Of a stretch of 64,000 nt of DNA, positions 35,118 through 46,167 are shown one piece after another. Each line of letters starts with the position of its first letter. The stretch's first letter is position 1. The DNA comes from Rotaria socialis (Eukaryota; Rotifera; Eurotatoria; Philodinida; Philodinidae), in assembly GCA_905331475.1 (NCBI GenBank), contig CAJNYU010001170.1:46518-110517 (forward strand). Reading direction: 5' to 3'. The position numbers and the translations under genes are program-made. The notes beneath the pieces are model-generated. The model saw only the letters and a list, made by a program, of their open reading frames with translations, had not been told where the DNA came from and ran no database searches.

Positions 35118-36159
35118 TTACTTTTCTAATAATTTGAATAGCAGATATTGGATGTCGATGAAGATTTTCATAAGCATCGGTAACTTGTTGAAGTGTCACA
35201 CAAAACATATGAAAAAAATGTTTCTGTAACAGTAGAAAAATCATTATCGCGATCAATTCGAACAAATAAAATATGCAATGTTTGTGTAGAACCAAACATA
35301 AAAACAAGAAATATTAAACAAAAACGTAATAAATCCCTACGAATCATTGTATATATCATTATCACAAATGGACCTGTTGAACGAAAGCCACTTTGAAAAT
35401 CAAAAAAGAAAAATAGGAAAGAATTAATTATCATTAATAGACAAAACATTTTCTCATTTTTATCGGCAAAAAAAAAGAAAAACTAAGGTGTACGAAGGAA
35501 TGTTGCAAATACATAAAGAACATCATCAGTAATAATTAAACAAGTAAATCGAGCTGATAACATTGGCATTGTTAATATACAAGAAAAAAGAAATAATACT
35601 CTGATTGGATCATTAACAGAAATGAATGAATCTAATTTAAAATTTTGATAAGAAAACTCTTCTAGTGTAATGATTGAATAGATCAATGCACTAAGAATAT
35701 ATAAACCATCAAAAATATTAAGAATCTAAAAAACAAATATTTCTTATTGTATTTTTTCCATCATTCTGATTTTTCTTACTAAAACCATAGGTTCAAATAT
35801 TTGTTTTCTGTTTTCTTCATCATTATTATTCTCAAATTATGATTAATGATTATTATCTGATTTTCATCATCATTATCATGAAATGGTTTATGCCATAAAA
35901 AATTTATATAATGACATTTACATTCGATTCGATTAGGAATTATTGATTTCATTATATTTTCTTCTTTATTAATTACTTCATGTATAATATATGATGATGG
36001 TACACGATAATAATCACGAATCAATAATCCAAATAAACATATACCAAAATAAATTGTAAATATAGCCATATGTTGAAAAAAATCTATTGAATGAGTAAAT
36101 TCACTTTCAATGGAAAATAGAGTAAATAACTTTACTTGAATTTGATGAATGTACGCCAT
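35060..36159 (-). pseudogene. TRPV-like cation channel fragment, decayed
   Basis: Minus-strand blocks 36159-35779, 35725-35483 and about 35420-35060 encode membrane segments of a TRP channel: first helix FTIYFGICLFGLLIRDYY; ILNIFDGLYILSALIYS; MPMLSARFTCLIITDDVLYVFATFLR; then FRSTGPFVIMIYTMIRRDLL and FLVFMFGSTQTLHILF before a pore-like stretch. The GPFVIMIY.MI..DLLRF sequence is typical of TRPV-type channels. The blocks do not splice in frame by GT-AG, a seven-T run near 35207 shifts the frame inside the pore region, the ankyrin domain is missing, and the sequence runs into a CT microsatellite with no sixth helix. I therefore call a pseudogene. Confidence 0.65.
35087..35114. repeat. (CT)n microsatellite
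   Basis: About fourteen CT dinucleotides lie at the truncated end of the TRPV-like fragment. Confidence 0.9.
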
Positions 36160-36479
36160 TTTTCATTTAATAATTGCACAATTAAACCATCCATCATATC
36201 TAAATGATCAGTGGATTTCTACAAGAGAGATAAAAACGAAATATTAAAACATTTTCTGTATGATTGATGAGAAATGTGTATTGCAAGGAGATAAGTGCAA
36301 GTAATATCCATTCAATAATATTAAAACCCGCTGAACAAGTGTTGTAGTGATCATAGAGTTTTGAAAATTTTCTGTTAAGACAAGGCTATTCTGATAAAAT
36401 AATAGTTTTTTTTTATAAACTAAACTAACAATTTTTGGAGTCGAGGAATTCGAATCTATACAAGCGGGAAAAAATGATT

Positions 36480-36620
36480 TCTTGATTTCTAGTCAGTTCT
36501 AGTGATTTCCAGTGATTTCTAGTAATTTCTGATATGAGAAATCAACTTTTTCCTTCCTATTTCTGATACTAGAAATCACTAGAAATCACTGGAAACCACT
36601 AGAAACCACTAGAAATCAAG
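36480..36620. repeat. Foldback built from a 13-base unit
   Basis: The left arm (36480-36530) repeats AGTGATTTCTAGT-like units; the right arm (36560-36618) repeats the inverse, ACTAGAAATCACT-like. The two ends read CTTGATTTCTAGT and ACTAGAAATCAAG. A long hairpin can form, consistent with a small foldback element. Confidence 0.7.
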
Positions 36621-37422
36621 AATGACAAACTAAGGTTCGCGCAAGACGAACTTCAAGTGAAATTAAGAATTTTCGTGTTTTACACATCATTTGCTACAGA
36701 ATTTTACGGTGATCACGAATATATGTTTTTCAAATTATTTCAAAGCTTCCTTCAGTTCAAAAAATCAAAAAACTTCAGGTTTTCAAAAAACTTGTTTTTT
36801 CCATGGTTTTTGTAAAATTGAATTTGTGGGCTTTAGAATCTAGTTAGATACTCGAAAAGGACATACTCTTGTTCAGCTTTAAAAACTGAATTAGAAAATA
36901 TCTTAAGAATTTGTTTTTGACAGAAAGCGTTGCCCGTAAACATCTCTAGATGCGCGATTTTCAAAGCCCAAAAATTCTTTTTTTAAAACCTTTCAAAAAC
37001 TTTTTCTGATGTGCTTGAATTGATTTCTGTGCACAGTTCGATTCGTCAGACGCTCCTCTTCAAAATTATACGAGTAGTTTTTCGAAATTGCTTTCCTTCG
37101 TGGAAACAATTGGGTTTTACCTAAAACTATACGAAAACCTAATAATCCGTTTTCAGGATTTTTGGAAGTTTCGCCAATAATACAATGGAGACAACACCTA
37201 GTAGGTTAAAAACGGTGGGGAATTCGATGGAGACACTACGGAAATCTCCAGGTGATTTCTAGAGAGTTTTTGAAGGGTTTTCGTGGATTTTCACGCATCT
37301 ACATGGGAGAAATGACTCATGAGTGTATTTTTTTAAGTGAGGTGTGCTATTCATAGGAAAATTAGAATTTTTTCTCATTTTCTTCTCTGTATGAATGCTG
37401 CCACAACTAAATGAATATTTAA

Positions 37423-37523
37423 GTGGTTTTGGTGTGGCTGTGGTTGTTAGCATAGATATAGACTTTTTGAACCCACAACCATACCCAAGTCCACAAACGC
37501 GCATACCCACACCCACACACCCA
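37423..37523. repeat. Second head-to-head telomere-like tract, more degenerate
   Basis: 37423-37446 is a G/T tract (GTGG, TGTGGC, TGTGGT). After 24 bases, 37471-37523 is a CCCACA-like tract ending in (CCCACA)2. The orientation is the same as at 31105-31213. It lies about 310 bp left of the transposon's left end. Confidence 0.55.
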
Positions 37524-37836
37524 TTTTAAGACTACTGGTTAGTTCTTTCGTTTGAAGTCACAAGATATATTGATCAGTCATTCACAATGTTAGATTAACG
37601 CCTCTTTCCACAAAATTTAAAAGACCTGTAATATTTCCCAAAATATATCGTTGTTCACTATCAAAAATTAGGCACCCTACCTTCTATATATCGTCATAAA
37701 GGAACATCTTTGGGCATATCGTGATTTTCATCTAACCGTCATTCATCTTATATCATGTATTGTGATACTACATATTCGTGATAAGCAAATACCATATCAT
37801 ATTGTAAAACACTAAATATTCATGAATCATATCTTA

Positions 37837-37867
37837 CCCAGTGAAAAATAATCATGGAGAAAAACGG
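37837..37867 (+). repeat. Left terminal inverted repeat (31 bp)
   Basis: It starts CCCAGTGAAAAATAATCATG and is identical to the inverse of 45241-45271 over all 31 bases. The next bases on both sides are the first GAACGCGTTC/GAACGCATTC palindrome. Confidence 0.95.
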
Positions 37868-38220
37868 AAGAGAACGCGTTCCACATTTTTAGAAAACTTT
37901 TTTTAAGAAAAAAAAAGTTTTTTCGAAAGATGGAAACCGTTCCATTTTGGAACGATGAAGAACACGTTCCAGTTTTTGAAAGTACTTTTTTTTTCTTAAA
38001 AAAAATTTTCTAAGAATGTGGAACGTGTTCATTAACTTTTCAATTCAGAACGATGAAGAACGCATTCCATAGCTTTTGGAACATTTCTATTATAAAAGAA
38101 ATAGTTTTCACTTTTATAGAAAGCGTTATCGATGGCTCCTATTTATAATGATGAATAATGCATTCCATTTTTCAATGAACGTGTTCTGAACCATTCCTAA
38201 AAAGGAATGAACAAAAACGA
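37868..38220. repeat. Left subterminal palindrome cluster
   Basis: Copies of an imperfect palindrome GAACGYRTTC(C) include GAACGCGTTCC (37872), AACCGTTCC, GAACACGTTCC, GGAACGTGTTC, GAACGCATTCC, AATGCATTCC and GAACGTGTTC. They are mixed with a longer unit GGAACGATGAAGAAC. A hairpin of A and T runs (near 37900 and 37990) also lies here. Such repeats are the expected binding sites for an accessory transposition protein. Confidence 0.75.
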
Positions 38221-39096
38221 ATTCGAGGGAGGACTAGAACTCTTTCTTTATTGTGTTCTTCTTGAAACTGCTCGGTCTGATTTGTCTGCTTCTATATCAT
38301 ACGTTATACGTTACTTTTTGTTTCGATATTTACTCTTTTTGTGCTTACTTTTGGATTCGAACGTGGAACTCTTCGCTTGAACTTCTACTATATTACCCAC
38401 TAGACTACTTTACCATATACATGATCAAGTGAAAACTCTATATAAATTAAACAGCACATCAGACTTAGAAAAAAAATGGTCTAAAAGATTATTTTCATTT
38501 TCTCTTTTACTTATAACACTTGTTTTTATTTCTGAAATACAGACGATTATGACTATACAGTATGACATATCTCGATTATTCCGTTATAAAAACAATAATG
38601 AATTCAAATAAAATGCTTGTCGATATAAAACAAAAAGAATGTTCAACTCGAATAAAATGTTTGCATTTATAAAATAAAAAGAATAATGAATTCAAATAAA
38701 ATACTCGTATCTGTAAAATCAGCAGAAGCGAAAAGTCTCCATCATAATAATATTGAAGCTAAATTACTAATAAATTATGATTTTATTTTATTTCTATTTT
38801 ATGAATTTAAATAATGAACTATTATTTGTTTGTAGAGTAGAAATAAATTAATACTGCTAATTATAAAATCTATCTTTCACTCTATCGGTTGTATGAATTA
38901 TCCTCGGACGGTCCGCTTTTGCTCTGCGCGTTCATTCCTTTGAATCTCATTCGCTCCCGGTTTAAAATAGCGACGGCGCTTATTATGTTGATGTTGTTGA
39001 TATCAATATAGAAGTATTATTTATATGTTTCAGTATTGAATTTTACATATATCTTTCTTGATTTTGACGATATAGTCGAATAACTGTATTTTTTTT
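38221..39096. other. Element interior 5' of the first gene
   Basis: This region is AT-rich, with three direct copies of an AATTCAAATAAAATRCT-like unit near 38595-38705. A GTTCGAATCC-like word on the minus strand near 38350 is tRNA-like but gave no cloverleaf. The promoter of the BEN-like gene should lie here, though no motif was identified. Confidence 0.5.
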
Positions 39097-39140
39097 AGAT
39101 TTAATTATTTTCATTAAAAGTCAGGAGAAATCAATAGACG

Positions 39141-40771
39141 ATGGCAAGTAATCGTGTTGGAAAAGCAGGCAAAGTTGTTGATTCAACCTCATCATCTACG
39201 AAAGTTATTGTTGCTCGACATCGCTCATCTGAAGCAACACATGTATTGTTACGTGAACTATCCACTCAAAAATTAGTTATTATTCCAATAAGTTGTTTGT
39301 CCGATGCAGCAAGAATGAAATCGTTGTCATCTGGACGTAATGTTTCCTATCGTGATGGTAATGGACGAGGTCAGAAACAAGGTACAATTCTGATTGTGAG
39401 TAAGATTTCCGTGTTAATACTTTTTCGTCTTGATTTTTTTCATTTTTCTTGTTATTTTCATTAGGTTCACATGATGACGTTCTAGCGGAACTGAATAACC
39501 AAACAAGTATGAATTTAACGAATAGTTCACAAGACCAACAATACCAAGTGGATTCATTTGAAAAAAACTATAATAATCAGCATGGATCGGTATCTAAATC
39601 ATCAATCTCAGTTGAAAGTTCTTTTGTCCGATCATTATCATCATCATTAGTTCAATCAGATCTTAGTCAAGATGTTGATTTTCCATCATTAATGCCTACT
39701 TTATCTCCTCTTGACACATTAAAAACAGCAACCTCGAATTCATCACCATCGGAATGTTCTACGATTGTAATCAATGAGACATCAATGCATGGTAATATGA
39801 TTCATGCCACTGGATACACTACTGCGCAAGATTCATCATCAGTAACACCCGGCTTAGCTCCATTGAAAAGAGCGAAAGTCAATGTTTTAACAAATCAACT
39901 TACTTTACGAGCTGTAGTTCCATCAACAACCACTGTAAAAAAAGATGGCTGCTAGTGATGCACTTAAAGAAATAAAGCGTCTTCAATCATTAGTAAATTC
40001 CAAAGATGATGAAATTAGTAAGCAAGCCGAGCAAATAAAAAAATTTAAATTAGAAGTAGAGAAAAATGCTGAATATTCTATATGTAAGTCAGCAAAAACA
40101 TTTTTCTGAATATTTATCTTATTTACTTTGCTCGTTTATTGTAGTTATTCCAACTGACGAAATCGTCATCAACTGGGTTGATTATTTGTATGAGTCGATT
40201 CATAAAACAGAAATTCGAAATCAAGTAGATTTAGATGCAATAGCAATTGGACTTAATATTGAACGAGATACATTAGATTTATGTTTGGAATTATCTGGTA
40301 CTGACCGTATTAGTACAGCACGTCAAATATAAAAAAACTGTATAGATTATGCTGTAGTTATTCGAGAAGAACATTGTTGGCATAATATTGATGAGAACAT
40401 TATTTTTAAAATATGCAGTAAGTATTTCATCAGGATGCATTCATTCTTTTTAGATATTTTTACATCACGAATTTTCATTCTGAGTATAGAACTTATACTC
40501 TTTCATTATTTTCATAGCGTATATTTCGTGTTTCTATTTAGGATTTGTTCGTGAGTTCTTTGGTGTTAGTCATAAATTTAATGATGATTATGTACGTGAA
40601 TCTTTAGCAAATATGATGAGAAAAGATTCATGGAAATTTCGTAACCCTGATAAATCGAAACCATCAGCTAAACAATTAAGTTCAACAAGTAGCAAAGCAC
40701 CATCAAAAAAAGATGACGATACAAACAGTAGTGGCGATGGTGTTATTTATGTTGACGATAAACAGTTTTAA
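39141..40771 (+). CDS. BEN-domain-like putative DNA-binding protein of the transposon (frame lesions)
   Basis: Exons: 39141-39399, 39465-40083, 40145-40417 and 40542-40771. The N-terminal part (KVIVARHRSSEATHVL..KLVIIPISCL, then GTILIVSSHDDVL) resembles the small domain that precedes BEN domains in animal proteins. It is followed by a Ser-rich linker, a coiled coil (DALKEIKRLQSLVNSKDDEI) and a helical C-terminal part (STARQI..W..I......ICRFVREFFG) that I compare with BEN domains. Two lesions: the seven-A run at 39937-39943 shifts the frame (six A would give VKKMAASDALKE), and TAA at 40330-40332 interrupts the C-terminal part unless a short GT-AG intron removes it. A splice-acceptor-like AG lies at 39097-39098. 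The likely role is binding the subterminal palindromes, like TnpA of CACTA elements. The family assignment is tentative. Confidence 0.6.
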
Positions 40772-41377
40772 TAATTTCTTGTTCTTTTTTCTCAGCTTGT
40801 TTATTGTTTAACAAATCGAACCGATGTATAAAATGATCGTTTTCTTCTTTTTTTATTTTAGGTCTTCCTTTTTATTTTATTTTTGTGAAACACTTTCTTT
40901 CGTCCATGCTTACGAACTACATTGTGAATATTTGTTCTTTTCTCCTAAAGATTGACTTTTCTTTCTTTGATTCGTCACTGATTTAATTGATCTGCTAAAA
41001 TCAACCATCAGATGCGATAAAATAGTATAATTAATATTTTCAAGAAATTAATGTTACGTTTCACAAGTCGGTATCATGCTATGGTCAATATTTTTCTTCC
41101 CTATCTTTTATTTTGTGTGTTTGATGTCGAACAGCTGTCAGTACAGTTTTCATATACTATATGTAATTTATATTGTATTTTTTCTATGAAATATGTTAAT
41201 GTACATATTTTTCTTTGATTTCTCTCTTAGTACACAGTAGTTTCTTCGTTTGAAAATGAAATGAAATAAAATAAAGAAAGCTTGTTGGAATAATTGGTTT
41301 TAAAATCACAACACAGCTAAACTAATTACGCTATAGATTGCTATTCATTATTAGTTTGTCTACTTTGTCTTAGATCA

Positions 41378-44300
41378 ATGGTATATCATAATATTAAAAA
41401 AACATTAAAAAGAGTTGGTATTGTAGAGAAAAAAGTAATACGACGTCAATACAATAGAACGTATTATGCAGCTACTAAACAACAAAGACACACACATTAT
41501 AATGACATAAAAGAAACGTTAGTATTGCTTTATAGATTTTATTATTTCTGAACAATTGATATTTGTGTTTAAGATCTGGAAAAGAAAACGATTTAAAGAT
41601 TATTTTACCAACAATACAGCATCTTGCTGTAACAACAAACTCAAATGATTCTGAACAAGTTTTAAAAACTAACGATTATATGGATGCTAACAAAGAACAT
41701 TGCGAAGACAATTATTCTATCGAGTACAGTTATGAGAGCAATGAGCAAACCAGCATGGGCTTTGATGAGCCATATGCCTTTTGTTATGAGAGTGACAGCT
41801 CATCGATTTATGAACTTGATGATGACTTAAATGATGATGAGGATACTGATAAAAACTTGAACAAAGGCTTAAACGAAGAAAAATGGAAGCTGAAGTATAT
41901 TTTAATTTTCAATTCATTCTTCGTCTCAATTGACTGATGTTTTGTTACCTTCTCATTTTTCTTAGCTCACGACAATACTCTAAAACTGATATAGCGACTT
42001 GTTTGTGTTTGTTAAAGAAACGTCACAAGTGTTCTAATGCTTTATTAGAAGACTTAATTTCTCTGTTATATGCTATTATACCCGATGCAAAAACCAAAAT
42101 TCCAAAATCTCTTTTCGAAATTCGAAAATTATTAAAGATAATTGATGATAAGAAGCAATTAACATTATCTACATCATTGCCACCCCGATCATCTACGATT
42201 GTTGTTTGTCAGTTGTGTGAAATGATTGCTCAATCAACTGATAAATGTTCGAATATTGATTGTTCTGAGAATATTGGATTTAAATTAAAACCATACACAT
42301 ATACATATTTCAATATACGAAGGCAAATAGAACAAATTCTTCAGCGAGAAACTAAAATAAACTTTCAAACGACTTCATCATTATCAACAGCATCATCATC
42401 ATCTTCTATTTTAACAGATGTTAAAGATGGACGAATTTATCATGATTTTTTGTCTAAAATCAATATACCTGATTGTCATTATATTACACTTACACTATCG
42501 ACGGATGGTGTACAAATCGGTACATCAACAGAAAAAAGTCTATGGCTTATAACACTAACCATCAATGAAATTAATAAATCAGAGAGGTTTTCATTACACA
42601 ATGTTATTATTGGTGGCATAAATAGTTGTTTCAAGAAACCATCACGGCAAATTATGAGAATAATGATCAATCCTATTGTTAAAGAATTGAAAGAACTTGA
42701 GAGTCCAAAAGGTTGTTATATCAAATCATTGAATAATAAATTTGAATTGTATTGTGTTCATCTACTTGGATCAACAAATGATAAACCTGCAACAGCGTTG
42801 TTGCAGAATATAGCCGAACCTACTGCTGCATATGGTTGTTCGCGTTGCGAGATAAAAGGTATAAAATCAACATTTTGAATCGTCGAAGAGTATATTATCT
42901 ATTACTTGCTTCTTTCATTATCAGGAAAAACTACATTATTAAATCCTCTAATATCCGAAAAAAATCGAAAGCATCAGGTACAACATTAAATGAGAAAAAA
43001 ACGTGTAAAGAAACACATCGTATTCGTGTCTTTGTGATCGAAGAAGATCAACCTATGCCAGAGCTTCGTTCAGCCGAGCGCTATCGAACGATTATGCGAT
43101 TAATTCAAACTCAACAATTTGCATCGGGAGTATATATAGAACCAGATATACAGAGAGGTTATTTGGGACCGTGTCTCTTAGCAGACTTAGCCTTTTTCGA
43201 TCAAGGGCAAGGCTTTATGTCAGATAGCTTACATACAGTTTACGGTGGAGCTATGGTAAATAAAATCTTCTCTTATTCCTCCGTTTCTCAGTAAAATAAA
43301 TGGTTTCTTTTTTTCTACTTGCGTAGAAAAAATTATTATCACTTTGGTTCGATCGTAAATGGTGTACAAAAGAAAAACCGTGGACCATTGAATCAAAAAT
43401 ATCAGATATCAATGAAATTTTAAAATCATTTTGCTCGCCGTCAACAAGTGTTCGTATACCAAGAGATTTAAAAGTTCACAATAAATACAAAGCAAGTGAA
43501 TATCGTTCCATGCTGTTGATTTTCTATCCCATTTTCCAAGATATTTTACCAAATAAATATTATGATCATCTTAAACTACTTGTTTTTGCGCTGCATATTG
43601 GGGAAAATCGTGAGATCGAAAAAAAAGATTTAGTAACAATGGACTTGTTATTAAAAGAACACGTAAAACAATTCGATTTTTTTTATGGTGAACGCCATTG
43701 CGTCAACACAATCCATTCCATTGTCCATTGTGCCGAGACTGTTCGTGACTACGGCCCTTTGCAATGTTATTCAACATTTAATTATGAGTCGATACTGGGT
43801 AAGTTTGCTTCTATTATTAACAACTACTCTATGGTTTGAGAAAAAAATATATATTTGTCTGTACTTATGCAGGAGCAATCACATCAACAATCCATGGCAG
43901 TCGAAAACAGGATCGAGAAATATTCAATAACATGGAGATGTTACGACAGTCTTCTTATGTGGCATTAGAAGATAGCCATGAGTCGCCATTGTATGAATAT
44001 ATGTTAAAGTTAACTCGAAAAGGCTATCGTAAGCCATATTTAACGGGTACATTTACAACAACGAAGCCGGTTAAATTAAAACAAGGCGAAAAACGTTATT
44101 TACAAAAGATCTATTTAAATAAAAGTTTTCAAGTGTATTATCGTTGTGTTTATGAAAATATACAATACTCATCCTGTCATTGGAAACAATCAAAATTCGA
44201 TACCGCTATTATATTTCGTGAGAGAAACACAGATAAATTAAAATTTGCCATTATTGATAAATTCATTGTTTGTGAACAACCAGAAAAACAATTGTTTGTT

Positions 44301-44507
44301 CAAATATATAAACTAGAAAATGAAATCTGTGATTCTCTAGTGGTTAATGAAATTACAGTTGAAAATTCCAACACAGCTATTGGAAAGATAAATTTCACAA
44401 TTCCAATACAGATATCATCAACACAAATTATTGAAAAAGTATTTTTTCTTCGTCGAAAAGAAAAATTTATGTTCATTCGTTTGTCAAATCAATCTGAATC
44501 TTCTTAA
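41378..44507 (+). CDS. Transposase, Tnp2/DUF4218-like (one frame lesion)
   Basis: Exons: 41378-41517, 41574-41894, 41966-42858, 42925-43255, 43327-43798 and 43873-44507. After a basic and an acidic N-terminal part comes a transposase core: TLSTDGVQIGTSTEKSLWLI, then NDKPATALLQNIAEPTAAYGC and SRCEIKG (zinc-ligand-like Cys). Further on are GYLGPCLLADLAFFDQGQGF, DSLHTVYGGAM and a DUF4218-like region YGERHCVNTIHSIVHCAETV followed by DYGPLQCYSTFNYESILG. Similar proteins are encoded by CACTA-type elements. All junctions are in phase except exon 4, which needs one more A in the seven-A run near 42958-42964. An acceptor-like CTTAG lies five bases before the ATG. Catalytic acidic residues were not assigned with certainty. 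Confidence 0.82.
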
Positions 44508-44739
44508 AATTCGTCTTAACATGTCATATTTCTTCGTAATATCTATATGTTTAATTTGATTTTGCTAATGTATTGAAAATAAAAATATTTTGACTTTGGT
44601 AGTTAAAACCACAGCCTCCAGAATACACACTCATAAAACACAATACAGAATTATGGTGGTCATTTTTATTCTAGTACATTGGAAGAAAAATATTAGCTGA
44701 TTAGAGAACATTAGAATACAATCTAATCTGATCAGTATT

Positions 44740-45240
44740 CTTTCTCGGCGTGAAAAATGATTTCACGAGTCAATGAAACGTGCTCGAACGCATTCAATTT
44801 TTACAAAATTTATTTTTGAACTCACGAGAAAGTGTTTAGAAATTTAATGAACGAAAGAAAACGCTTTCTTGTCTCTCTAAGAATGATGCTTAATTGCCTA
44901 GAACATGTTCTTCAGTTCGAAGAGTCCATTCTTAGACATTCCACTGCGGAACGTCAAAGAAAGCGATATCGTTTGGATGGAACTTGATCCCAATCGTTCC
45001 CAATTAGAACGAAAGGAGAACCATTCCAATACTGAATGGAACGGCTCGGAACGTTTTCTATCTGATGAAGAACGATTTTAAGCCAGAAAAATAACAATCC
45101 ATAATAGTGCTAAACGATAGAGAATGCGTTCTCTCAGATGATGAACGTATTCTTGCCGGTAGTGAACGCATTCATCAAACTATAGAACGTGTTGTGCATG
45201 GACAAGCTAGCTTTCTGGTTTTTGACGAATGCGTTCGATA
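44740..45240. repeat. Right subterminal palindrome cluster
   Basis: Many GAACGYRTTC-like words are present: GAACGCATTC (twice), GAACATGTTC, GAATGCGTTC (three times, including 45227-45236 next to the end repeat), GAACGTATTC, GAACGTGTTG, GGAACGTTTTC and AATGGAACGG. They form the mirror image of the left cluster. The rest of 44508-44740 is the transposase 3' flank without other features. Confidence 0.75.
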
Positions 45241-45271
45241 CCGTTTTTCTCCATGATTATTTTTCACTGGG
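45241..45271 (-). repeat. Right terminal inverted repeat (31 bp)
   Basis: It ends ..TTTTTCACTGGG and is an exact inverse of 37837-37867. The following host bases are CAATCCGCC, which show no duplication of the left flank. Confidence 0.95.
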
Positions 45272-45404
45272 CAATCCGCCGTTTTTGTCTACTCGTAATA
45301 AACGAAATTCAGCAATAACTCTGCAAATGAACAGAAAAATATATTTGTTTGTCTGAATAAAATAAAACAAATAATTTTATCTGGAGGCCATCAAACATTT
45401 AGTT

Positions 45405-45645
45405 TTAAATATCGCGATTTATCGGCAATATTATGCAGATTAGCGATTAATCGCGATTAATCGCCGGGCTTGCTACTTATGTAAATAATTGCCGGTAGCT
45501 CGCGATTTCTTGACGATTTTTGTTCAGACTTAACAAGATCGTCAATTAATCGCAATTAATTGTCGATTTTTTAAGTTGAATCGCGATTAATCTGCGATTT
45601 TCTTCAATTTCACGATTAATCGCTAAAAGTCTCGCGATTTCGATG
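45405..45645. repeat. Array of palindromic GCGATTAATCGC words
   Basis: Words built from CGATTAATCG and TCGCGA recur at least eight times over 240 bases, in both orientations and with variants (CAATTAATTG, CACGATTAATCG). It begins 130 bp to the right of the transposon end and ends about 110 bp before the next gene. Function unknown; it may be a decayed palindromic satellite or a cluster of homeodomain-type ATTA sites. Confidence 0.65.
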
Positions 45646-45753
45646 ACATGGGTTTGTTTATCCTCTTTAAATTAACAAAACTTTTTTTTATTATAAATAA
45701 ATACTGCTTTATTCTAAACACACACAAACAAAAAAATATAGATTAAACTTATT

Positions 45754-46167
45754 ATGATATCCAGTGCTGACTGTCATTTTGTTGTAACTAGAATGATTTC
45801 ATTATTATTATGTGTTTTTATACCTATGCTGATATGCTTATCGTTATTCGTTTGTATTCCATTTACTGATAATCGAAAATTTTGTGATATTTCGTATAAC
45901 TTAAATGTCATAATGATCGCATGCATCGGCTTTGTTAATTATATTTGGAGACCAATAACATGGAGATTTCGTGATATTTCCCTCCAATTTTTATTTATAA
46001 TCGTCATTGCAGTGCTGTCTGGTCTCATATCACTGAAGCATCTTGATACTTTTATTGGTCCAATATGGGTCAACGTGCTCAATTTTATTCTTAGTGCAGT
46101 CGTATTCATATATCTGACATTAACTTGGGCAAATCATCATGATGAGATAGAACGTCAATTTTTATAA
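45754..46167 (+). CDS. Small four-helix membrane protein, unknown function
   Basis: A single-exon 137-codon frame begins with ATG ATA TCC. Four hydrophobic helices are visible: residues about 14-34 (MISLLLCVFIPMLICLSLFV), 48-65 (LNVIMIACIGFVNYI), 76-94 (LQFLFIIVIAVLSGLISL) and 105-126 (VLNFILSAVVFIYLTLTW), with an acidic C-terminus. An acceptor-like TATAG lies twelve bases before the ATG and a polyadenylation signal AATAAA at 46197-46202, supporting a real transcript. I do not recognise the family. It shares size and topology, but no clear sequence, with the two paralogues at 48140 and 57347. Confidence 0.6.
   Translation: MISSADCHFVVTRMISLLLCVFIPMLICLSLFVCIPFTDNRKFCDISYNLNVIMIACIGFVNYIWRPITWRFRDISLQFLFIIVIAVLSGLISLKHLDTFIGPIWVNVLNFILSAVVFIYLTLTWANHHDEIERQFL

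Larger units (their letters stand above)
36160..37836. other. Intergenic region left of the large transposon
   Basis: No gene was recognised. It contains the foldback at 36480-36620 and the telomere-like tracts at 37423-37523. The open frame on the minus strand at 37259-37516 covers the latter and is not considered coding. Confidence 0.6.
37837..45271 (+). mobile_element. 7.4-kb two-gene DNA transposon, CACTA-like organisation
   Basis: The perfect 31-bp terminal inverted repeats at 37837-37867 and 45241-45271 begin CCCAGTGAAAAA. Just inside both ends are clusters of GAACGYRTTC palindromes. Between them are two plus-strand genes: a BEN-like protein (39141-40771) and a transposase with a DUF4218-like region (41378-44507). 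CACTA/EnSpm elements have the same plan: subterminal repeats, a DNA-binding TnpA and a transposase TnpD. The ends are not CACTA, and no target duplication is seen (left flank TTA, right flank CAA), so the superfamily is tentative. Perfect end repeats suggest recent activity. A-run lesions in both genes make this copy possibly non-autonomous now. Confidence 0.85.

Noticed and set aside
38345..38411. Second tRNA-like sequence with GTTCGAATCC word inside the transposon
   Set aside because: Anticodon and acceptor stems do not form, so only a B-box-like word remains.
37834..45274. Target-site duplication or TTAA flanks marking a piggyBac or hAT insertion
   Set aside because: Left flank TTA and right flank CAA do not match under any boundary tried, and no 4- or 8-base duplication is visible; superfamily left open.
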